Program-made: the position numbers and the translations under genes
Source of the DNA: Bacteroidota bacterium
GTDB taxonomy: Bacteria; Bacteroidota; Bacteroidia; Flavobacteriales_D; Crocinitomicaceae
Assembly (NCBI GenBank): GCA_016866375.1
Contig: VGMK01000022.1
Span: 1 to 17,031, forward strand
Length of the DNA: 17,031 nt
Direction: 5' to 3'
Part shown: piece after piece, positions 6,987 to 15,000 of the stretch
Layout of the letters: every line of letters begins with the position of its first letter
How positions within the stretch are numbered: the first letter of the stretch is position 1
The notes under the pieces: model-generated
What the model was told of the DNA's origin: nothing
The model's input: the letters and a program-made list of their open reading frames with translations, nothing else
Database searches by the model: none

Positions 6987-7606
6987 TGGAGATTGTAAAG
7001 ACTTATTTCCCACAGCTAAGCCCCTTGCAACTTTCTCAATTTGAAAAACTTAAAAGCATCTATGAATATTGGAATAAACAAATCAATGTGATCTCGCGAA
7101 AGGATACTGATTTTTTTTATGAGCGACACGTCTTGCATTCCCTTGGAATTGCGAAAATTATCGACTTCAACGATAATGCTCAAATTCTCGATATCGGAAC
7201 AGGTGGCGGTTTCCCAGGTATTCCTCTAGCCATTCTTTTTCCAAATTCACAGTTTATACTGGTCGACTCTATCGGAAAAAAAATTAAAGTCGTAAACGAA
7301 GTAGTATCTGCATTACAACTCAAAAATACAATGGGCCTTCATAATCGCGCTGAGCAAATCAATGGACAATTTGATTTTATCGTGAGCAGAGCGGTAACAC
7401 AAATGCCAGCATTTATTCCTTGGACCATCGGAAAAATAAAAACAGAACAAGAACACGCAATTGACAATGGCATTTTATACCTTAAAGGCGGACATCTACT
7501 CGATGAAATGAAACCTGTGAATCATCGCTATTCTATGCACCCTTTGTCAAAATTTTTCAAGGAGTCTTTTTTTGATACGAAGTATGTTGTTCACGTATCC
7601 ATTTAA
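6986..7606 (+). CDS. rsmG: 16S rRNA (guanine527-N7)-methyltransferase
   Basis: RsmG (GidB) uses S-adenosylmethionine to methylate G527 of 16S rRNA at N7. It has 206 residues, the normal size. The SAM-binding motif DIGTGGGFPGIP is at 69-80. NVISRKD (34-40), the RHVLHS helix (47-52) and FDFIVSRAVT (129-138) are all typical. The start is GTG at 6986, inside the sigma-factor stop (TAGTG); no ATG in this frame gives a family-like N-terminus. It ends four bases before the convergent apaG stop, so any terminator must lie within coding sequence. Loss of RsmG gives low-level streptomycin resistance in other bacteria. Confidence 0.95.
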   Translation: MEIVKTYFPQLSPLQLSQFEKLKSIYEYWNKQINVISRKDTDFFYERHVLHSLGIAKIIDFNDNAQILDIGTGGGFPGIPLAILFPNSQFILVDSIGKKIKVVNEVVSALQLKNTMGLHNRAEQINGQFDFIVSRAVTQMPAFIPWTIGKIKTEQEHAIDNGILYLKGGHLLDEMKPVNHRYSMHPLSKFFKESFFDTKYVVHVSI

Positions 7607-7610
7607 AAAA

Positions 7611-7997
7611 TCAATTCAGCAAAGATGGAAAAATTAACGAAAAAGACGGAATGAGAACTGTAAACGTTATACCTGACTGTACCTCTTTAAATTGATAATA
7701 ACCTACCATTCGCCCCATAGAAGAATATAGTTCACAACCGCTGACATAAGAATAAGAATGATTAGGCTCAATAACTGGCTTCTCGCCAACAACTCCCTCC
7801 CCAGTTACGACATTAGAGCCCAGGGTTAAATGATCAACGCGCCAATAGCGTCGTAGAAGTTGTACCTCAACGTGGCCTGCATTGAAAATGGTGATTTCGT
7901 AGTTGAAAAAGAAAGACCCCTCCTCTACATTTGATAAATCCTCCCGAAACCATGCTTTCGTCGAAATTTGAATTTTATGAAGTATTTCTGCCGCCAC
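7611..7997 (-). CDS. apaG: ApaG-domain protein
   Basis: This is a single ApaG (DUF525) domain of 128 residues with an Ig-like beta fold. Family marks are QLLRRYW (46-52), GEGVVGEKPVIEP (66-78) and YVSGCELYSSMGRMVGYYQF (84-103). The biochemical role of free-standing ApaG is unsettled; links to CorA-type cobalt/magnesium resistance and to nucleotide polyphosphates have been proposed. It is a small soluble protein with no signal peptide. The start is GTG at 7997, because a stop lies in frame two codons upstream (8001-8003) and no other start precedes the domain. It lies 32 bases after bioF on the same strand, so it is probably the last gene of the bioB-bioF operon, although no biotin role is implied. 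Confidence 0.92.
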   Translation of the reverse strand: MAAEILHKIQISTKAWFREDLSNVEEGSFFFNYEITIFNAGHVEVQLLRRYWRVDHLTLGSNVVTGEGVVGEKPVIEPNHSYSYVSGCELYSSMGRMVGYYQFKEVQSGITFTVLIPSFSLIFPSLLN

Positions 7998-8029
7998 GAA
8001 TTAGAGTATTATTATAAGAGACGAAACAA

Positions 8030-9100
8030 TCAAGGAAAGAGGATGTTCTTCAAGGTATTGATTTCTTCCAAAGTATTGTATGAATGAAAACAAAATCTAA
8101 GGCATTCTTTTCCCAAGGGCACCGTTGGAGAAAAAATCGGTTTTGTGAATATCCCCTGGGCAATGCAATCCGTCGCCATCGACCGAAGTTGATCAATGCC
8201 CACTCCGCGGTATACTTGAATGGGAGAATTTAACTCAGAAACTAAGAATGGAGAGTCAATCTCGCGGAAATAGTGAATATTTTTCTGCAATGATTTTTGT
8301 CTAGAATAAATATCTTTTCGAAAAACTTGAGATTTGATGCGGTAAAAAAAATCATCCGAAGGTGCTGTAGAATAAATGAAGGGTCTTGAAAAATTTACCA
8401 AAAATTCTTTTGTACGGTGCGAACAAAGAACTGCTGCTCCATGAAAACCATAAGCCTTACCAAACGTAATTACGCGTAAAAAAATTCGCTCTTGCATTGC
8501 CCTCGCATGAACAATACCTTTTCCGTTCTCACCAAAAACACCAACAGCATGCGCCTCATCCACAATAAGTCGCGCATCATACTTTTCTACCAAAGCCAAT
8601 ATCCCACGCAAAGGGGCCATATCTCCCTCCATGGAATACAAAGATTCAACAGCAACGAAGCATTGACCTTTTGCTTGTTTTATTTTTTTCTCTAAATCTT
8701 CCAAATCGTTGTGTTTGAAACTTGATGTCTCAGCAAATGAGAGTCTTATCCCATCGCGAATACTCGCATGAACATACTCATCGAAAACAACAGTATCCCC
8801 ACGTTGAGGAATACAAGAATATATTCCCAGATTTGCCGTGTATCCCGAATTAAAAATAAGGGCTGCATCTGCATCAAAGAAATCAGAAAGCGCACTCTCA
8901 ACTTCTATTGATAATTCGCTGGTTCCCGATAGCAAACGAGAACCGGTTGATCCCCTTTGATGAAAACGCCGGGAAGGAAGATTTGCTAAACCCAAATAGT
9001 CGTTGGAAAAAAAATCAACCGAACTACCAAAAACGGAAAGTGAACGGAGTTGGTTATCCCTCTTCCTTTTCTGTAATTTTTTTTCGATGTTTGATTCCAC
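8030..9100 (-). CDS. bioF: 8-amino-7-oxononanoate synthase-type PLP enzyme (BioF)
   Basis: This belongs to the alpha-oxoamine synthase family of PLP enzymes. BioF condenses pimeloyl-ACP (or -CoA) with L-alanine to give 8-amino-7-oxononanoate, CO2 and the free carrier. The order of motifs is FFSNDYLGLA (30-39), GSTGSRLLSGT (50-60), HASIRDG (111-117), DEAHAVGVFG (181-190) and the PLP lysine Lys215 in TFGKAYGFHGAAV (212-224). At 356 residues it is about 25-30 shorter than the E. coli enzyme; the loss lies in the N-terminal segment and the helix after SNDYLGLA. The start is GTG at 9100, which overlaps the bioB TAG (TAGTG). The bioB neighbour supports BioF over the related enzymes KBL, serine palmitoyltransferase or ALA synthase. 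Confidence 0.88.
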   Translation of the reverse strand: MESNIEKKLQKRKRDNQLRSLSVFGSSVDFFSNDYLGLANLPSRRFHQRGSTGSRLLSGTSELSIEVESALSDFFDADAALIFNSGYTANLGIYSCIPQRGDTVVFDEYVHASIRDGIRLSFAETSSFKHNDLEDLEKKIKQAKGQCFVAVESLYSMEGDMAPLRGILALVEKYDARLIVDEAHAVGVFGENGKGIVHARAMQERIFLRVITFGKAYGFHGAAVLCSHRTKEFLVNFSRPFIYSTAPSDDFFYRIKSQVFRKDIYSRQKSLQKNIHYFREIDSPFLVSELNSPIQVYRGVGIDQLRSMATDCIAQGIFTKPIFSPTVPLGKECLRFCFHSYNTLEEINTLKNILFP

Positions 9101-10203
9101 TAATTAACGGAAGTAAATTTTCTAGGTTCGAAACCAGAAGCTATCGCTTCCTCATTGGCTAATTTTAAAGCCGCATCGCGTAACCTTAACTCCTCCTTAT
9201 TTTTCAATAAGATTTCGTCCGGTTCAGAAATGGGTTGAGGTGCATCTTGAAAAGCTATTTTCGGAACGAGTCCCAAAATATCAAACATTTCCCTGTCCTC
9301 GTTATACTCTGGATTTGGTGTCGTAAGAAGCTTATCCCCTGTAAAAATAGAACCCGCACCCGCTAAAAAACAGAGTGCTTGCCCCTCCATACTCATTTTT
9401 GTTCGGCCCGCAGACAATCTGACAACAGACTCAGGAAAAACAATACGCGTAACTGCCACCATACGAATCATTTCCCACTGCTCAATTGGTTTTTGATTTT
9501 CTAAAGGAGTCCCCTCCACGGCGACAAGTGCATTAATTGGAATACTTTCAGGTGGCTTTTCCATTTGCAAATAACTTAGTAACAAGCCTATTCTATCATC
9601 AACAGTCTCACCCATCCCGATAATTCCACCTGAACAAACCGTAATTCCAGCTTTTCTCGCATTTTCAATCGTGCTCAAACGTTCCTGATATTCACGAGTG
9701 GATATAATATCACCATAAAATTCAGGCGAAGAATCTAAATTGTGATTGTAGGCAAAAAGCCCCGCTTTTTTCAACCTGAATGCTTGTTCTTCATTCAGCA
9801 TCCCTAGAGTACAACAAACTTCCATTCCAAGGTTATTTACCTCTTGCACCATTTCAACCACACTGTCGAAATCTTTGTTGTCTCGGACCTCGCGCCAAGC
9901 AGCCCCCATACACAAACGGGAGGATCCATTTGCCTTGGCATTTTTTGCCTGCTCAATAACAGTATCAACATTCATTAATTTCTGAACATTGACGTCTGTA
10001 TGGTACCTGGCTGCCTGAGGACAATAACCACAATCCTCTGGACATCCTCCTGTTTTAATGCTCAACAACGAAGCCATTTGTACTTCTTGCGGGTTATGAT
10101 ATTGTCGATGTACCGAGGCAGCTTCAAAAACTAATTCCAGTAGCGGTTTATTGTAAAGCGCCAATAAATCATCTCTTCTAAGATAATTTGTATTTACTTT
10201 CAT
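9100..10203 (-). CDS. bioB: Biotin synthase
   Basis: This radical SAM enzyme inserts sulfur into dethiobiotin to form biotin. It has 367 residues. The CxxxCxxC cluster ligands are Cys54, Cys58 and Cys61 in GGCPEDCGYCPQAARY. The second, sacrificial iron-sulfur cluster is expected on Cys98 (LCMGAAW), Cys130 (EVCCTLGML), Cys190 (VCSGGIIGMGE) and Arg262 (VRLSAGR), all present in register with the E. coli enzyme. The C-terminal tail of about 40 residues, rich in Lys and Glu, is somewhat longer than in E. coli. It starts the bioB-bioF-apaG operon, with a -7 box four bases before its ATG. bioA, bioD, bioC and bioH are not in the window. Confidence 0.97.
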   Translation of the reverse strand: MKVNTNYLRRDDLLALYNKPLLELVFEAASVHRQYHNPQEVQMASLLSIKTGGCPEDCGYCPQAARYHTDVNVQKLMNVDTVIEQAKNAKANGSSRLCMGAAWREVRDNKDFDSVVEMVQEVNNLGMEVCCTLGMLNEEQAFRLKKAGLFAYNHNLDSSPEFYGDIISTREYQERLSTIENARKAGITVCSGGIIGMGETVDDRIGLLLSYLQMEKPPESIPINALVAVEGTPLENQKPIEQWEMIRMVAVTRIVFPESVVRLSAGRTKMSMEGQALCFLAGAGSIFTGDKLLTTPNPEYNEDREMFDILGLVPKIAFQDAPQPISEPDEILLKNKEELRLRDAALKLANEEAIASGFEPRKFTSVN

Positions 10204-10207
10204 TTCA

Positions 10208-10215
10208 CAAATATA
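10208..10215 (-). promoter_or_regulatory. -7 promoter box for bioB-bioF-apaG
   Basis: On the minus strand 10215 to 10208 reads TATATTTG, a perfect TAnnTTTG box. Only TGAA separates it from the bioB ATG (10203-10201), so the mRNA should start at or within the start codon region. No clear -33 TTG is seen. The wider CGTATATTTG is shared with the porV promoter. Confidence 0.6.
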
Positions 10216-10224
10216 CGAGTATAT
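10211..10224. repeat. Short perfect inverted repeat over the bioB promoter
   Basis: ATATAC-GA-GTATAT is a 6-2-6 perfect palindrome that overlaps half of the bioB -7 box. It has the position of a repressor operator. It does not look like the known BirA (TTGTAAACC/GGTTTACAA) or BioR (TTATxxATAA) sites, and AT-rich DNA gives such repeats by chance, so operator function is only a possibility. Confidence 0.35.
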
Positions 10225-10264
10225 AACAGTCTTTAATAAATCGAGGACGCTAAGTTAAAAACTT

Positions 10265-10744
10265 TTAATTCGAAATTAATAGGCATGCAGCATATGCTTT
10301 TATAGCACGTTTTTCTCCGAAAGAATCCACTCCTTCGTGGGTTGTTGCTTTGATTGAAACAGCATCTCTATCAAGACCGAGAATATTCGCTATTATGCCC
10401 TGCATCTCAGGAATGTAAGGATTCAACTTTGGACTCTGTAGTACAACCGTAGCGTCAATATTTGAGGTTTCATATCCTTTTGACTTGACTAATGCAACCA
10501 CTTCCTTCAATAAAATTGTTGAGTCTATTCCTTTGTATTTTGGGTCCGTATCTGAAAAATGAAATCCTATATCGCGCAGATTAGCGGCTCCTAAAAGAGA
10601 ATCACAAATAGCATGAAGAAGCACGTCAGCATCCGAGTGCCCTATCGCACCGAAATCAGATTTCACTTTAACACCGCCTATAATCAAATCATAATCAGGA
10701 CCCAATTTATGTACATCTACACCATAACCTACCCGGATTCTCAT
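10265..10744 (-). CDS. ispF: 2-C-methyl-D-erythritol 2,4-cyclodiphosphate synthase
   Basis: IspF cyclises 4-diphosphocytidyl-methylerythritol 2-phosphate to MEcPP with release of CMP, in the MEP route to isoprenoids. It has 159 residues, as in other species. Zinc ligands are Asp10 and His12 (GYGVDVHKL) and His44 (GHSDADVLLHAICD). The loop FHFSDTDPKYKG (about 61-72) and KATTHEGVDSFGE (about 132-144) complete the trimer-interface active site. Its ATG overlaps the porV stop (ATGA, four bases), so it is translated from the porV transcript even though its function is unrelated to secretion. ispD is not adjacent. Its end is followed by 61 bases that hold the bioB promoter. Confidence 0.97.
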   Translation of the reverse strand: MRIRVGYGVDVHKLGPDYDLIIGGVKVKSDFGAIGHSDADVLLHAICDSLLGAANLRDIGFHFSDTDPKYKGIDSTILLKEVVALVKSKGYETSNIDATVVLQSPKLNPYIPEMQGIIANILGLDRDAVSIKATTHEGVDSFGEKRAIKAYAACLLISN

Positions 10745-12018
10745 ATGTCTTGTCCTTCTGAAGGCTTACTCGTGAAGTTTTCTCCTATGTTGAAACGAAG
10801 TGTAAAACGAAGTGTGTTAGCCAATGGGCTCTGACGACCACTTATGGAGGCTAAATATGAAAAATCTATGGCAAATGCGTTGTACTTCAAGCTAGCACCT
10901 AGATTTATAAATTGGCGATTTCCTTTATTTGCTGCCTCGTAAAATAAACCTCCACGAACTGCAAAAACATTATTATACCACCATTCCACACCAGTAGCAA
11001 TGTTGATTTCTGAAAATTCTTCCTTAAATTTCGACCACTTTTCAACTTCATACTTACCATCTGCATTTTGAATATAATTTCCGTCTTCATCTTTAATCGG
11101 CGTACCAGGAGCATCGTAGAACGATTGTATCATTCCTGAAATAACTCCAACATTTTCTGGTTTACCAGAAATCATGGTTAAACTTCCATCAATAAGATCA
11201 TAGTAAGCAGGGGTGGGAACCAATAGACGCTGAAGGTCAAGCGAAAATGTCACCTTATTGTATTGATCAAAATCTGCTTCGAATGCATTTCCTATTTTTA
11301 AATTCATTGGAATAAAGTCTCTCTGAGACAATTCTGAATAAGCAACTTTATTACCGATATTGTTGAGGGTAAGAGCTGTTCGATACGTACCTTTTACCTT
11401 TCCGATTTTTGCTTTATCGTTGTTGTAGCAGAATGATAAATCTGCCGCACCAACCACCCCCGCTTTCGTATTTATCCCTGCTACTGGGAGACCTCCCGTG
11501 AGGTTTGAGTAAGCAAATTTCCCATTGAGACCAACACTAAAAACATCTGATAATCGAAAAGCATAAGCGCCAGTGAGCTCAAATTCACTTGGTTTATCAT
11601 CTCTTATCACGTTGCCTTGAGCATCTGTAAAAGTGATTTCTCCTAAACTAAAAAATCTCAAACTAGCCCCCACTGAATGAATTTTATTGATTTTGTAAAA
11701 TGCCGACAAGTAACTCAAATGGATATCGTTCGTAAGTTGTCTCAACCAAGGAGTATAAGACAAACTGACTTCGGATTTTTTTTCTGAAAAACTTATACCT
11801 GCTGTGTTCCAATAAATCGATGTGGAACTCGGACTGAGCGCAGTTCCGGCATCACCCATTCCACCAGCTCTAGAATCCGGGGTTATCGCCATAAAAGGTA
11901 AAGAAGTTGTAATGGTGTTTAATTGTAAATCATCACTAGAAGCACCTCCTCCTGTGGGCTGAGCAAAAAAAATTGTAATTGGGAAAATAAGAAACAGTAT
12001 GACAGAAAAAAATTTCAT
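10741..12018 (-). CDS. porV: T9SS outer-membrane protein PorV (LptO family)
   Basis: PorV is a FadL-like outer-membrane beta-barrel that binds the C-terminal domain of T9SS cargo at the translocon and takes it to the PorU sortase. From the ATG at 12018 it has 425 residues with a clear signal peptide (MKFFSVILFLIFPITIFFA). The family signature follows: ITTSLPFMAITPDSRAGGMG (about 37-56), DAGTALSP, YWNTAG and YTPWLRQL. Alternating barrel strands continue to the end; the last, NTLRFTLRFNIG, is followed by about a dozen polar residues. A longer frame begins with TTG at 12039, but that codon is the end of the -7 box and would put seven residues before the signal peptide. It follows porU by 53 bases and overlaps ispF by four. 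Confidence 0.93.
   Translation of the reverse strand: MKFFSVILFLIFPITIFFAQPTGGGASSDDLQLNTITTSLPFMAITPDSRAGGMGDAGTALSPSSTSIYWNTAGISFSEKKSEVSLSYTPWLRQLTNDIHLSYLSAFYKINKIHSVGASLRFFSLGEITFTDAQGNVIRDDKPSEFELTGAYAFRLSDVFSVGLNGKFAYSNLTGGLPVAGINTKAGVVGAADLSFCYNNDKAKIGKVKGTYRTALTLNNIGNKVAYSELSQRDFIPMNLKIGNAFEADFDQYNKVTFSLDLQRLLVPTPAYYDLIDGSLTMISGKPENVGVISGMIQSFYDAPGTPIKDEDGNYIQNADGKYEVEKWSKFKEEFSEINIATGVEWWYNNVFAVRGGLFYEAANKGNRQFINLGASLKYNAFAIDFSYLASISGRQSPLANTLRFTLRFNIGENFTSKPSEGQDI
10792..10815. repeat. 12-bp imperfect tandem duplication in porV
   Basis: Two adjacent 12-base units, GAAACGAAGTGT and AAAACGAAGTGT on the plus strand, differ at one base. On the coding strand they give the repeated tetrapeptide TLRF-TLRF in the last beta-strand of PorV. 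It may be a small in-frame slippage duplication or ordinary alternation of a barrel strand. Confidence 0.6.
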
Positions 12019-12036
12019 CTCGAAAAAATTACACAT

Positions 12037-12044
12037 CAAATATA
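12037..12044 (-). promoter_or_regulatory. -7 promoter box for porV-ispF, between porU and porV
   Basis: On the minus strand 12044 to 12037 is TATATTTG, a perfect TAnnTTTG box in the gap after the porU stop, 18 bases before the porV ATG at 12018. No good -33 element is seen. If active, it would let porV be expressed more strongly than porU, which fits the abundance of PorV as a shuttle. Confidence 0.5.
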
Positions 12045-12071
12045 CGAAAACAAGGTGTTTTTATTGTTTAT

Positions 12072-15000
12072 TCAGCGCAAAATCGCCAATTTTTCCGCTT
12101 TTTCTGCAGTTATACCGTCAGGAGTTCGAACTTTAATGCGATATAAATAAACTCCTTTTGCCAATTGGTCGCCGAAATCGTCGAGACCATCCCAGTACAC
12201 TCCTTCAATTCGAAAACCTTCGGTTGGAAGAGTTTGTTGAATGGTTTTAACCACTTTTCCTGATACAGTCATAATCTGAACCTGAACATCTAAACTGCTG
12301 CACGATTGATTGTGCTCAAACATAAAAGAAGTTGATGTTGTGAAAGGATTCGGATAGTTCAGCACCCTCGTTAATAGGGGCTCATCTCGGTTTTGTACAA
12401 CAAATCTGATATCATTCGTTGAGGAGTTGTTGTTAACATCCCATGCTTTAATTTGAATAGTGTGAGGACCGGGTTCAAGATTAAGAAATTGATACCGAGC
12501 TTCTCCCGATTGATAATTATCTAAATCGGCTGAGTAAAAATCATTAAGAATAATGGGTTTGGATTCCTCTCCATCTAAGACAGCTGTCAAGTCATGCCCG
12601 ATACCGTTGCCGACTGTATTAATTCCATTTTCATCACTCGCTTTTAGTATGAGTACAGGATTATTATCGGTGAGAGATCCATCTACGAAAGAGTAGTCGT
12701 TCATGTATAACAATAATTCGGGACCTAATTCATCGTTAATCCCATTTGGATTGATACCTCCTATTCTAAAATTGGTATCAAAACCATTTGCATCAACCAA
12801 ATCATTTTCTGCATAATAACTTATTTTTCCCTTTCCGTATGTCAACGAAATGTCTTTTGGCACAACGAAGGTGAATGAAAATTGTCCGTTTGTTACTGTG
12901 GCCTTCCCCTTGTAAACAATACTACGTTGGAGTTCATAAGCTATTTCTGGTGACTCTGGATCTTGAGCTAGCGTTTTTTGAATTTTTACCTTATCGTAAA
13001 TGGATGGCATTATTTTTCCAGTGAAGGTTGTCATTAAATTTCCATCCTGATCTTCTAAATGACCCTTAACCGTCACCTTACTTAAAGCTTTCATCGTATC
13101 CACATAAGATAAAGGGTCATAACCATTAATGCTATCAGTTACAACTTTATATCGTGGTAATCCAATTTTTAGAGCCGGATCCCCAATTAATGTAAAACTT
13201 CTTTTATTGTTCGACGAGCCAACATTATTCTTTGTAAGTCTCATTATTTCACCAAATGAAAGCGGCTTTCCCTCTAAATCACGTTCAAAGACATTCGAAA
13301 AAAATGCCTGACCTGTGGAAGTATTTACGCTAAAATATACCGACCTTGTTGTTGTCATTAATGCAATGGCGCCTCCAAACGGGTTAAGAGAAAGCCATTC
13401 TCCCGCAGATACTCTCGAGGGATCATCGAACTTTGTGAACTCGCAAGTAGCGGAAACAAAAAGATGCTGAGAATTAATATTGCTCCAAGAATTGATTTGA
13501 GGAATGGTTACTACCCGCTCTTCAGCAAGTCCAACCTCACCACCGTGTCCAACGTAATTCATAATTAACGCTCCTCTTTGAACCCTGTCCGTAATCGCGT
13601 TGAGGACATCTGGATAACGTTGACCACCTGCTGTAACCACCTGTGGGTAAGCATCTAAATACAGCTTATCACAATTCATTTCAAAATGTTGATTTTTAAC
13701 CGAATTATATTGAGGTTCAGTGTCAAAATTTATGAAATATCCGTTCTCCTCATCATCCGCAATTTGTACGAACTTATTTCTCCAGTCACCAAGCGTATTC
13801 TCATTCGACGAACCAAGACAGCAAGAAGCATTGGCCGCATTAAAAATAGTCGAGCCATTTTTGATATAATGTTCTATTTTATCCACTTGCTGTTTTGCTT
13901 GCAATTGATCTGATGCTAGAATTCTACCAACACCAATATCCATTAAATCAATAGCGCTAATAGACTCGTTATCGTCCAAAAGTCCGAAGTAATCATCCGT
14001 AACGAGAGCCTCAATGTGATTTTCACTATTTTCCATTTGATAGGTTAGAATCATATTGTTATTATTTGCCACGCGTTCCTTTGGATCGTAAGTGCCGTCT
14101 CCGAAAAGTAATAATGAATTAAATATAAGATTATTAGACTGAAGGCCCCTGTCATAGAACATTTTAGCCATCATTCGAATGGCGGTTGGATCGGCTGCGC
14201 CGCCACTAAATTCATTGTATATTTGTTCTGATGTTACAACGTGAACAAGCTTACCCTCTTCACGGTGTAAGTCTGCCAAACGTTCCGCTTGATTTATGAA
14301 TTGAACATTCGAAACGATTAATAGATTTGGTTGGCTCAGAGCATGTAGATTTTGATTAGAAATCTGACCGATTATTGTGGGTGTTAGGTAACTGGTTCCA
14401 CTTGATGCTATGAACTCTTTATAAATATTTTCAGTAAAAAATGAGAACGTGTTTCCCAAATTATTTCCCGTAATAAAAAAAGGTTCATTGACATTTGAAA
14501 CGTCCCAAACAAATCCACCTGATGGGAAAGAGGAAATAATGTATTTGGCAATGTTTCCGGGTGCTTGCATTGTTAAATTTCTGAAACCCATTTGTGATCC
14601 ATAAAAGATCAACTTTCTTCGGGTATTTAATAATATTCGATCCAAATAAGTAAGTGTGCTCGGCGAATTCCTCTGAATCTTTACTTTAAATGGAATAGTT
14701 GAAGGAGGTGCATTCATGGAAAACACTTTATTAGACCGGACATAATCAACTCCAACTGCAGGGAGCGGTGATTCATAAATCACTTGATTTAATATTGAAT
14801 ATTGTTGCAGCGTGCCAGTAGTGCTTCTCGAATTAGTAGCAAGGGATATTTTTATTCGTAAGGCAGAAGTGTCTATGTTTGGAATGGAAAAATTGAAAGT
14901 TTTCTCCAATTCCGAATCAAATAATTCCCCGTACCATCTCTGACCTCCTGACACCAAATTAACTAAATCTTTTTCATAAATATCCCTAAAATCATAGGAA

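Noticed and set aside
7998..8029. TATAAT-like sequence upstream of apaG on the minus strand
   Set aside because: It fits the E. coli -10 and not the TAnnTTTG used by this phylum, spacing to any TTG is wrong, and the 32-base gap to bioF fits an operon.
10204..10264. A known biotin operator (BirA or BioR type) before bioB
   Set aside because: Neither the TTGTAAACC/GGTTTACAA pair nor TTATxxATAA occurs there; only the unrelated palindrome is present.
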